A stretch of 21,866 nucleotides of DNA from NCBI GenBank assembly GCA_044370655.1, contig JBILVD010000009.1, forward strand, positions 1 to 21,866. The letters are read 5' to 3'. Position numbers and translations under genes: made by a program. Positions 15,558-21,866 of this stretch are shown here, piece after piece. The notes under the pieces were generated by a model, which did no database searches, was not told the origin of the DNA, and saw only the letters and a list, made by a program, of their open reading frames with translations. The DNA comes from CAZFPN01 sp044370655. GTDB lineage: Bacteria > Pseudomonadota > Alphaproteobacteria > Rickettsiales > Deianiraeaceae. The stretch's first letter is position 1; the number at the start of each line of letters is the position of its first letter.

Positions 15558-15572
15558 CAAGTTATTTTTAAA
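15558..15572 (+). repeat. 15-base direct repeat, tra-side copy (candidate operator)
   Basis: CAAGTTATTTTTAAA, identical to 15753-15767. It lies 57 bases upstream of the pilin start. A degenerate relative, AAGTTAAATTTTAAA, is at 15513-15527. Confidence 0.5.
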
Positions 15573-15581
15573 CTTTTTTAA

Positions 15582-15598
15582 TTCAATTTTAAATTGAA
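15582..15598. repeat. 17-base palindrome (candidate operator)
   Basis: TTCAATTTTAAATTGAA: two perfect 8-base arms around one central base, 81 bases upstream of the pilin start. It has the symmetry expected for a dimeric HTH repressor site. Confidence 0.45.
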
Positions 15599-15683
15599 AC
15601 TTTTTTTCATAATATTTTTGTTGCAAAAACATTCCTTTTGTATTCAAATAAAGCATATGTAATTTAAATAAATTTTTTATGTT

Positions 15684-15719
15684 AATAAATATTTATTTAG
15701 AAAACTAAATATATTTATT
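15684..15719. repeat. Inverted repeat upstream of the regulator
   Basis: The arms at 15684-15700 and 15705-15719 pair over 15 bases with a two-base bulge and an AAAA loop. All pairs but one are A-T, so chance is a real possibility. Confidence 0.35.
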
Positions 15720-15752
15720 ATAAATAAAAAATATACTATATAAATTAAAATG

Positions 15753-15767
15753 CAAGTTATTTTTAAA
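15753..15767 (+). repeat. 15-base direct repeat, regulator-side copy (candidate operator)
   Basis: CAAGTTATTTTTAAA, ending seven bases before the regulator ATG and thus in the place of a ribosome-binding site. Binding here could block the regulator's own expression. Confidence 0.5.
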
Positions 15768-15774
15768 AATTTTT

Positions 15775-16248
15775 ATGTCTGAAATTTCTACGCCAACATA
15801 TCAAAAATTAAGAAAATATATGAATGAGAATAAAATTAACAATATTGAAATATGTAAGATATTGGATTGGTCTCCTGCTGGTATATCAAATTATTTAAGT
15901 GGTAAAAGCGGAAAAGACACTAAACTAGATATGATTGTTGAATTATATCTAGAAAATATTAATCTTAAAAAAAATTTCAATAATAATAAAGAAATGGATG
16001 AGTTGATGTTAAAATATAACAAATCTGAAGCTCAAGTTGTTGCTTTAAAGGAACTTTTTCAAAGCTTCACAAGTGCAAGTACTTTCAATATTGCAGAACT
16101 ATTGGAAAAATTTAAACAGATGATAATTGAAGTAGACGAAGAAGATAAAGAGATATTAAGAAATAGATTATTCCAAGCTCAAACCCAGCTTAATGAAGCG
16201 TTGAATAAAATAAAAGAATTGGAAACAAGTAATAAAATTAGAGGTTAA
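15775..16248 (+). CDS. HTH/coiled-coil DNA-binding regulator, likely of the tra operon
   Basis: A 157-residue protein. Residues 9-45 (KLRKYMNENKINNIEICKI, then SPAGISNYLSGKSG) form a helix-turn-helix of the XRE/Cro kind, with the recognition helix around SPAGISNYL. The remaining two-thirds is helical and charged with heptad spacing (about 60-75 and 105-152), probably a dimerisation coiled coil. It is divergent from the tra operon and separated by a region with repeated and palindromic sequences, so autoregulation and control of transfer are the natural inference. Ten of its 18 Leu codons are TTA or CTA, typical AT-rich usage. I do not recognise a named family for the whole protein. Confidence 0.75.
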   Translation: MSEISTPTYQKLRKYMNENKINNIEICKILDWSPAGISNYLSGKSGKDTKLDMIVELYLENINLKKNFNNNKEMDELMLKYNKSEAQVVALKELFQSFTSASTFNIAELLEKFKQMIIEVDEEDKEILRNRLFQAQTQLNEALNKIKELETSNKIRG

Positions 16249-16352
16249 AATCATACACCCCTCAAGCACCTTTTTCTTTAAATTCAAGGTGTAAATTTAA
16301 ATACTGCCCACTCCACCGTGTTGTTTGCCTTTGGCTTCACTGCCCGCACCTC

Positions 16353-16385
16353 ATATAAAATTTATTTAGTTTATAAATTTTATAT
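16353..16385. repeat. Perfect 13-base inverted repeat
   Basis: ATATAAAATTTAT and ATAAATTTTATAT separated by a seven-base loop (TTAGTTT). All pairs are A-T. Confidence 0.6.
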
Positions 16386-16461
16386 TTCCGTGTTGTATTA
16401 AAATTTAACCTTCCCCTTGCGGTGAGTTTAAATAAAAAGGTGTTTTTTACCTAATTATGGC

Positions 16462-16525
16462 TTTGAAGGAACGCAAGTTCGCACAAAACATTCTGTTTTG
16501 TTTGCTAAACTTGACATTCTTCAAA
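16462..16525. repeat. 64-base imperfect palindrome
   Basis: The arms at 16462-16490 and 16494-16525 share TTTGAAG, CAAGTT and ACAAAACA in the same order around a TTC centre. The left arm also contains GAAC-GCAA-GTTC, a small hairpin with a GNRA-type loop. No T run follows, so it is not a classic intrinsic terminator. Confidence 0.6.
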
Positions 16526-16540
16526 ACTATTATTTAAAAT

Positions 16541-16933
16541 ATGACATCTTTATTAGAAAAAAACTTTTGGTTAAAACTTGAAAAAGCAAGTATAGATACT
16601 GCGAGTATCATTAATGGCAAACTTTATATCAGTTTAACGCCAAATAACTGTGTACTAGAATTTAGAAACACCAATCAAGCTAAACAATGTGTAGAAAAAA
16701 TGGAAATTGAAATCAGAGAACATTATATCCAAATAAGATTTGATATAATTTTAAATTTTGGAAATTATATTGTTGAGGATTGTGAAAATCATCATTTTTG
16801 CCTCCTTATTAAGAAAAATAAATTAGATTTTGGAGCAATGATATTTAAAATTAATCAACATACAATTATGGTAAAAAGATTTTTATGGGCAGTTCGTCTT
16901 TTAAAACAAATCAAATATCTATTTAAAAATTAA
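16541..16933 (+). CDS. Unrecognised 130-residue protein
   Basis: The frame starts at an ATG 16 bases after the long palindrome and ends by overlapping the relaxase stop codon region on the other strand (convergent, four bases shared). Features are an N-terminal LLEKNFWLKLEKA, a beta-rich middle (KLYISLTPNNCVLEFRN, IQIRFDIILNFGNYI), ENHHFCLLIKKNK, and a basic C terminus (VKRFLWAVRLLKQIKYLF). No signal peptide or clear membrane span is seen. Leu codons include many TTA, as in real genes here. The Lys/Arg-rich end could bind nucleic acid, but I have no family to name. Position next to the palindromes and relaxase allows a role in transfer DNA processing; this is a guess. Confidence 0.6.
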   Translation: MTSLLEKNFWLKLEKASIDTASIINGKLYISLTPNNCVLEFRNTNQAKQCVEKMEIEIREHYIQIRFDIILNFGNYIVEDCENHHFCLLIKKNKLDFGAMIFKINQHTIMVKRFLWAVRLLKQIKYLFKN

Positions 16934-19635
16934 CGATCATATGATTTATTTCTACTTTCTAAATTAACATAATCTAAGGTAGACAATTTAATACCATTAT
17001 TCTTCTCAAGGCTTCTTTGAACTTCTGCCTTATTATCAACTATTAAAATTGCTTTCTCTTTTGCCCTTGAGATTTCTACATAAAAGGTTTGCTGATTTGT
17101 AAGAGGTGTATTTGATTCTAAAACTGCAATTACATTTTTTACTGTCTTTCCTTGCGATGCATAAGCTGTACTAGAATATGCATAATCTATATGTTTTAAG
17201 ATTGGATCGCTAAATTTTAAAGTCTTTGTTTGATTTTTTTCTTGCAAGACAATTAAGGATTCTTTAAAATTTATGTTAATTACTTTTGCTGTATGGGAAT
17301 TAACTATTCCTCTCTCTTTATCATTCCTTAAATATCTTATTTCTTCCCCTAAAGCAATTTCTTTTTCACTTTTTTTAAAAATTTCAAAATCCAGCTTTGA
17401 ACCTTTTAAACTAAATTCTATCTGCTTATTATCTTTTTCTAAAACTAAGCAATTTTCTTTTATTGCTTTTATTTCAAAGTTATCATTTTTACAAATATTA
17501 TGCTTCTTATAGCTTGTATTAAAGATAATGTATTCGCCTTTTTCATAGCTAAAATGTTGTGATTTTTCTGACAAACTTAAGTGCTTTGATTCAAATGTTT
17601 CTTGATTTATCTTGATCAGATTTGAGATTTCCTTCTTCTCTTGTAAAATATTTCTTGCAAGATAATTAATTTCCTTCCTTAAATTGTTAGATGGTGACAA
17701 CAATAGCGTATCTTTTCTATCTTCTTTTGAAAGTTTGAAATATTCTTTTATAGCAATCTCAGATATCTTTTCATTTTTTCCTTTTTCTACAATATTGTTT
17801 CCTATCTTTTCAAATGCTTCCTTAATATCTCCTTTAATTGCATTTTTTACCGCCTCTTTTAAAATTAAATCTTTTTGTCTTATAATTTCATCCATTATTG
17901 CAGTTTTCATACCTGCTTTCTGTAAATCATAAAAGGGTTTTCCTGCTTCAACAGAAGCAAGTTGCTTTGTATCACCAACTAAAACAACTTTACATCTAAG
18001 CTTATCCGTTATCTTAAGTAAAGAATTCATTTGCTTACTTGAAATCATAGAAGATTCATCAACAACAATTATTTTGTTCTTAAAATCATTTTGCATTTTA
18101 AATAGACCATCAGAAGTTTCCTTATTACTTACAAGCCCTTCATACTTCTTTAAAAATTTTTGCAAAGTATGTGCTTCCGTAAGACGAGCATCTTCTTTTA
18201 AAGTTATGGTAGCTGAGTTGCTAGGAGCCATCCCTAAAAAAGAATATCCTTCTTTTTCAACTATTTTCCTTGCTTCATTTAGCATATAAGTTTTTCCAGT
18301 TCCCGCAGAGCCTTGAATACCTACAATTCTATCTTTAGTTGAAACTATCAAATGTATACTCTCTTTTTGCCCTTGATTTAAAAGGGTGTTATTTAATGTT
18401 TCCATTTTAAAAGTTTCCAAAATTTTTACTTCCATTACTTGTCCTCCCTGCAGTAATTTGATATTTTCTTTTTCTAAAATTAAATTATTTTTTGGAATTA
18501 ATTTTTCACCTCTTAAAATCAAATCTCCATTAGAAATATGGTTTTTTATTTCTTGCTGTATATCTTTTAAAGAAATTGTATCACTGAAAGATAGGGCAGA
18601 ATTTATTAATTGATTCCTTTCAAATACTGCTTCTTTTTCACTTAAATTTGATATTGCAAATCTAACTGCTTCTGAAGTAATTTGTTTTATTTCTTTATTA
18701 CTGGTAATGGACTTATCTTTGAATTTAGCATTCTCAATAATTTTATTCAAATCAACGCCAAAGTTATTTATTCGCTCAGTCCATTCCTTTTTTAATTCAA
18801 ATTTATCAACATCTTTTTTTGCTTGCCTTGTTAAGAGAGTTGCTTTAGCCGAATCTTTTGCAGTTTTTTCTTCACCATTATTTTTTTCAAAACTGCTAAG
18901 TGATTTTTCTATTTCTATTCTTCTAGTGCTAAAAGCTTTTCTGATGTCTACATTAATTTCTTTTAACTCAAATCTTCCATCTTTATGTATTTTTTCTACT
19001 TCATACCCTAATTCTTTTAAATTTTTACTAAGTTCATTTCTATATACTTTACCAATCAACTTTTTATTTGAAAATACCTTATAAAACTCGGCACTTCTAA
19101 ATTTTCCGTTGTTATCTTTTGTAGCATTAATAACAACGCAATGGGTATGCAGTTGCGGATCTAAATTTCTTGAAGTATTGTGTCTAAAAGTTGCAATAGC
19201 AATATTATCACTTTTAAGATAAGACAATTCATCCTTTCTTCGTATTCTAGTTCTGACACATTCCTCTTCAACAAACTTAAGTGCCGTTGCAATTGATTTT
19301 TCATGGGCTTTGTAAATTCTGCTATCCCCTCCAATTTCTGCCAAAATAGAAACTGATTTAGGTGCTGAAAAAGTCAAATCTATGCCTGCAGAATGTTTCT
19401 TCTCGCCATTTTTAGATATTTTGCCAAGAATTACAGTATCAGTGACCTTCCCCTTCAATAAATTATCAAAATCCTTTAAATCAACTTCATTTTTCAAGCC
19501 TAACTCGTCAGCAAGTTTGCCATACCATCTTGAATATGCTCTACCCTCATTTTCGGTACTTTCTTTAGAGTAATAATCATCTTTTTCATAATAAGAAGCA
19601 GACATTCCAGCTGAAATATTGGCAATAGAAAGCAT
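16930..19635 (-). CDS. traI: MobF relaxase-helicase, TrwC/TraI-like
   Basis: A 901-residue bifunctional enzyme that nicks and unwinds DNA for transfer. The N-terminal relaxase domain has the paired tyrosines ASYYEKDDYYSK (Tyr15/16 and Tyr21/22), FSAPKSVSIL, and the metal-binding His triad H152, H163, H165 in RHNTSRNLDPQLHTH, all as in TrwC. The helicase part has Walker A QGSAGTGKT (441-449), Walker B IIVVDESSM (Asp526, Glu527), GDTKQLASVEAGKPF, and a late motif YSSTAYASQGKTVKN, a RecD/TraI-type helicase signature. Length is close to TrwC (966) and far below F TraI (1756), so the extra F domains are absent. TraD ends six bases upstream. No catalytic residue appears missing. Some authors would name it traA by the Ti-plasmid convention. 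Confidence 0.94.
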   Translation of the reverse strand: MLSIANISAGMSASYYEKDDYYSKESTENEGRAYSRWYGKLADELGLKNEVDLKDFDNLLKGKVTDTVILGKISKNGEKKHSAGIDLTFSAPKSVSILAEIGGDSRIYKAHEKSIATALKFVEEECVRTRIRRKDELSYLKSDNIAIATFRHNTSRNLDPQLHTHCVVINATKDNNGKFRSAEFYKVFSNKKLIGKVYRNELSKNLKELGYEVEKIHKDGRFELKEINVDIRKAFSTRRIEIEKSLSSFEKNNGEEKTAKDSAKATLLTRQAKKDVDKFELKKEWTERINNFGVDLNKIIENAKFKDKSITSNKEIKQITSEAVRFAISNLSEKEAVFERNQLINSALSFSDTISLKDIQQEIKNHISNGDLILRGEKLIPKNNLILEKENIKLLQGGQVMEVKILETFKMETLNNTLLNQGQKESIHLIVSTKDRIVGIQGSAGTGKTYMLNEARKIVEKEGYSFLGMAPSNSATITLKEDARLTEAHTLQKFLKKYEGLVSNKETSDGLFKMQNDFKNKIIVVDESSMISSKQMNSLLKITDKLRCKVVLVGDTKQLASVEAGKPFYDLQKAGMKTAIMDEIIRQKDLILKEAVKNAIKGDIKEAFEKIGNNIVEKGKNEKISEIAIKEYFKLSKEDRKDTLLLSPSNNLRKEINYLARNILQEKKEISNLIKINQETFESKHLSLSEKSQHFSYEKGEYIIFNTSYKKHNICKNDNFEIKAIKENCLVLEKDNKQIEFSLKGSKLDFEIFKKSEKEIALGEEIRYLRNDKERGIVNSHTAKVININFKESLIVLQEKNQTKTLKFSDPILKHIDYAYSSTAYASQGKTVKNVIAVLESNTPLTNQQTFYVEISRAKEKAILIVDNKAEVQRSLEKNNGIKLSTLDYVNLESRNKSYDR

Positions 19636-19641
19636 ATTTGA

Positions 19642-21603
19642 CTAATTATCTTCTTCAAACATATTCTTTTTTATTGGATTTTTCTTATTTGGTTCACTGC
19701 AATTATCCGAACTTTCATTGTCAATATTAACTTCTGCAATATTCTTTAAATTTTCTTCCAATCCATCTTTTTTAATTTCCTTATATTCAATAAATTTAAT
19801 CTCATCCTCTACTAAACTTTCTGCGATTTTATTTCTTGTTTTAGGTTTTATTTTAAGCTTAATTATTGGAAATGAAAATGGAAACCTTATAAAACAACTT
19901 AAATTTGGTAAACTTTGTATTTCGCTTGGAATAACAATCTCTTCCATTCTTTTTTGCGTACTAATACTAACACCATCTCTTATCTCGTTCGCACCAAATG
20001 TTAACCCTTCTTTCACTTCATCCACCTCTTTCTTCCCCAAACTTTCTGCCGACCACTTCGCTGTATTAATATCGGGACTTGAAAATATTATTCTAGTTTT
20101 GCAATTACCACTCATTGTATCAGCCTTTTTCTCTCCATAAACCTCTCTTAATTGAGAAATTAACTGCATTGATAATATAAAACTACCTCCAAATTGTCTA
20201 CTTTGAGACAAACCTGCATCTAAACTTGGAATTTGGTTAATTGAAGGAAGTTCGTCAAGAATAACCCAAATGTTCTTTTCTTTTTGTTGCTTGAGTGATA
20301 AAAGCGAATTAATCACAATATCAATTTGGCAAGTAAGTAATGGTTGTAAAGTCTCGTGCATATCACTTCTAGAGCTTAAAAATAAAAAACTCCCCTTTGT
20401 TGAATTAATTGAATCTTGTATAAAATTCCTAATAGAAAATTTATCTGTTTCTTTTACAAACTCATCTTGCTTTAATATTTTTAAAAATTGCGTATATGCT
20501 GTTAAAGTACTCTTGATACTTAATGTAGTTCTTATCTGCTCATCATTTTCAAATAAAGATTTGACATCACTATTTTTTAAAAAATCTCTTAATTCATAAA
20601 ATCCTTTTCTTAATATATATTCTGCTAAATCTTTATTATTACCTTTATTTTGTCTTCTCAACTCTTTAGATATTTCAATAAATAGATTTCTTGCATTCTC
20701 ATTCCAAAAATTATCACCAGATTTTATATTTGGTATAAGACTGCTTGCAATATTTCTTAAATCTATTTCCTCTTTTCCAATTCTAACTTCATTAAATATA
20801 CTCCAATTTTTTGCTCTTTTATCATAAGGATTGAGAATTATATCTTTACCTTCCTCGTAATAAAATGGTATAAAACTTCCCATTTTATCGTAAATAATGG
20901 CAATATCTCCTCTTTCTTTTATTTGGTCTATTATAGAAGATAAAAATACAGTTTTTCCAGTTCCTGAGCCACCTGTAATGAAGGTATGTTGATGTTCAGT
21001 AAATGCTGGATATTCTATATTTGATGCTATTATATATGGTTTATATTCTAAATTTTTAAAGCTGTATTTAAAGATTTTAGATCTAATTTTTTTAATAAAA
21101 ACAAGTATTTTCCATAATTTTCTTTGAAGTATTTTATCATTATATTTAGAAATAAGTTTAGAAACGATTTTTGGAGAAGAAATTGTTATACCTCTAAGAA
21201 TTTTATTTCTAGACCGCCTTTTACCTTGATACCAAAACCAAAATGGCAAAAATATAGGCAAGACAAGACCTAGCTTAAGTGCATAAATAATGTCGCTGTC
21301 AACTTGTTTTTTTACTTTAAGTGCATCTTTATTTGTTAAAACATATCGTATTGGTACTATAACTTTTTTCCCTGTATTGTTTATTATTGAGATTGTCTCC
21401 GATTTTGATAAATCTTTCATCAAGCTTGCTTGATGATAATAAAACCAAACTTTTAAATCATAACTTTTTATTTTATAAAAGGCAATAGAAATTGAAATAA
21501 TAGAAGATGTAAAAAATATTCTTATCAAAAATTTTACCGCCTCTTTAAACATTCTAAATTTATGTGCTTCCGTTTGACTGCCAGTAATAAATGAACTAAA
21601 CAT
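19642..21603 (-). CDS. traD: TraD, type IV coupling protein
   Basis: A 653-residue coupling ATPase of the TraD/TrwB/VirD4 family that links the relaxosome to the secretion channel. It has two N-terminal membrane spans (about residues 24-43 and 106-125) with a periplasmic loop between them. The motor domain has Walker A GGSGTGKT (211-218), Walker B IWVILDELPS (Asp450, Glu451), and SRQFGGSFILSMQ with Gln480. TMSGNCKTRIIFSS follows. The C-terminal tail is acidic and Asn-rich (ESSDNCSEPNKKN); in F the TraD tail contacts TraM, but here no TraM is seen. It starts eight bases after the ribbon-helix-helix gene and ends six bases before the relaxase. Confidence 0.95.
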   Translation of the reverse strand: MFSSFITGSQTEAHKFRMFKEAVKFLIRIFFTSSIISISIAFYKIKSYDLKVWFYYHQASLMKDLSKSETISIINNTGKKVIVPIRYVLTNKDALKVKKQVDSDIIYALKLGLVLPIFLPFWFWYQGKRRSRNKILRGITISSPKIVSKLISKYNDKILQRKLWKILVFIKKIRSKIFKYSFKNLEYKPYIIASNIEYPAFTEHQHTFITGGSGTGKTVFLSSIIDQIKERGDIAIIYDKMGSFIPFYYEEGKDIILNPYDKRAKNWSIFNEVRIGKEEIDLRNIASSLIPNIKSGDNFWNENARNLFIEISKELRRQNKGNNKDLAEYILRKGFYELRDFLKNSDVKSLFENDEQIRTTLSIKSTLTAYTQFLKILKQDEFVKETDKFSIRNFIQDSINSTKGSFLFLSSRSDMHETLQPLLTCQIDIVINSLLSLKQQKEKNIWVILDELPSINQIPSLDAGLSQSRQFGGSFILSMQLISQLREVYGEKKADTMSGNCKTRIIFSSPDINTAKWSAESLGKKEVDEVKEGLTFGANEIRDGVSISTQKRMEEIVIPSEIQSLPNLSCFIRFPFSFPIIKLKIKPKTRNKIAESLVEDEIKFIEYKEIKKDGLEENLKNIAEVNIDNESSDNCSEPNKKNPIKKNMFEEDN

Positions 21604-21611
21604 AATGTAAA

Positions 21612-21866
21612 TTAAAGTTTCGAAATATATTCTTTTAAATCCTTTTTTATTTCCTTTATCAAATTCTTATCCTTCTCATCGTTGAAAAATTTTAGCTCTA
21701 TTGCTTTTGATAAAAATCCAGAAGCTTTAAATGTCTCAATTAGGAGTTTTTCCAATCTTTCAAATCCTAAATTATATTCATTAAAAAGTTTTCTCCTAAT
21801 CAATTCACTAACATTACCATTTGTTTCATTCTTCGCCATTTGCCTTATTAAAATTAGTTCATTTTC
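21612..21866 (-). CDS. Ribbon-helix-helix-like relaxosome accessory protein (5' end outside window)
   Basis: The frame is open to the window edge. The ATG at 21839 would give 75 residues, but nine upstream codons (ENELILIRQ) continue the pattern of a ribbon-helix-helix protein: a helix ELILIRQMAKNETNGN followed by VSELIRRKLFNEY. That suggests the real start lies beyond the window and that the ATG is internal. The C-terminal half is helical and charged (LEKLLIETFKASG, KNLIKEIKKDLKEYI). It is first of the visible traD-relaxase operon. RHH proteins such as TraY, NikA and MobC-like factors bind oriT and recruit the relaxase, so an accessory role is a reasonable inference. Confidence 0.6.
   Translation of the reverse strand, partial: ENELILIRQMAKNETNGNVSELIRRKLFNEYNLGFERLEKLLIETFKASGFLSKAIELKFFNDEKDKNLIKEIKKDLKEYISKL

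Larger units (their letters stand above)
15502..15774. promoter_or_regulatory. Divergent control region between the tra operon and the HTH regulator
   Basis: 273 bases, almost all A/T, between the divergent starts at 15501 (minus) and 15775 (plus). It must hold the promoters of both. A TATACT at 15732-15737 is a possible -10 for the regulator, without a convincing -35. It contains an exact 15-base direct repeat, a 17-base palindrome and a bulged hairpin (listed separately), all plausible operators for the neighbouring HTH protein. Confidence 0.6.
16249..16540. other. Non-coding region with inverted repeats; oriT candidate
   Basis: 292 bases without a plausible gene, less A/T-biased than the surroundings, with C-rich patches on the plus strand (ACACCCCTC, CCCACTCCACCG). 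CCGTGTTGT occurs twice (16316-16324, 16388-16396). It carries two inverted repeats (listed). It lies between the transfer operon and the relaxase module, where an origin of transfer could sit; I cannot identify a nic site. A decayed palindromic element of the kind common in Rickettsia is another reading. Confidence 0.4.

Noticed and set aside
16462..16525. Palindrome as an intrinsic terminator of the regulator gene
   Set aside because: No T run follows the stem and the stem is AT-rich with mismatches; it is more than 200 bases from the regulator stop.
17273..20599. Several plus-strand frames of 60-140 codons opposite the relaxase and traD genes
   Set aside because: They are low-complexity Ser/Phe/Leu translations complementary to strongly supported genes, with no domain, spacing or coupling that suggests real genes.
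1..21866. Insertion sequence, CRISPR array, tRNA or rRNA
   Set aside because: No transposase-like frame, no regularly spaced repeat array and no cloverleaf or rRNA-like stretch was found by reading both strands.

Overview
The window is a compact, very AT-rich conjugative-transfer region of the F type. Gene content, order and sequence style (a short TraN, a TraF with an intact CxxC, and a CCDC90/DUF1640-like small gene among tra genes) suggest a Rickettsiales-like intracellular alphaproteobacterium and an integrative or plasmid-borne element such as the Rickettsiales amplified genetic elements. The host assignment is inference. TAA, TAG and TGA all serve as stops, so the code looks standard. 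I see no transposase, tRNA, rRNA or CRISPR array.

Layout. On the minus strand, reading down from 15501 to 407, lies one long, tightly packed operon: traA (pilin), traL, traE, traK, traB, traV, traC, trbI, traW, traU, trbC, traN, traF, traH, traG. Many junctions are ATGA-type overlaps. These genes encode the whole mating-pair-formation type IV secretion system: pilin, inner-membrane base, outer-membrane core, ATPase and the F-specific pilus assembly and stabilisation proteins. A second minus-strand operon (21866 to 16930) carries a ribbon-helix-helix protein cut by the window edge, the coupling protein TraD and a TrwC/TraI-like MobF relaxase-helicase. Together the two operons could process DNA, deliver it to the channel and transfer it. 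Between them, on the plus strand, are an HTH/coiled-coil regulator (15775-16248) divergent from the tra operon, a 292-base non-coding region with inverted repeats (16249-16540), and an unrecognised 130-residue gene. The regulator and the tra operon share a 273-base control region with an exact 15-base direct repeat and palindromes. At the left edge, the end of an unrecognised membrane-protein gene abuts traG.

The most unusual structure is a set of small plus-strand genes embedded antisense in the tra operon. Two diverged copies of a bicistron of small membrane proteins lie between traF and traH, bounded by nearly identical flanks. One DUF1640-like gene lies between traW and traU. In both places the strand opposite the embedded genes is an uninterrupted reading frame fused in phase to the signal peptide of the next tra gene. 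In the bicistrons, the ORF whose codons align exactly with that frame uses no TTA, CTA or TCA codons, which would be stops on the other strand. traU has no usable in-frame ATG of its own. I read this as genuine overprinting: antisense passenger genes that keep the host operon translatable.
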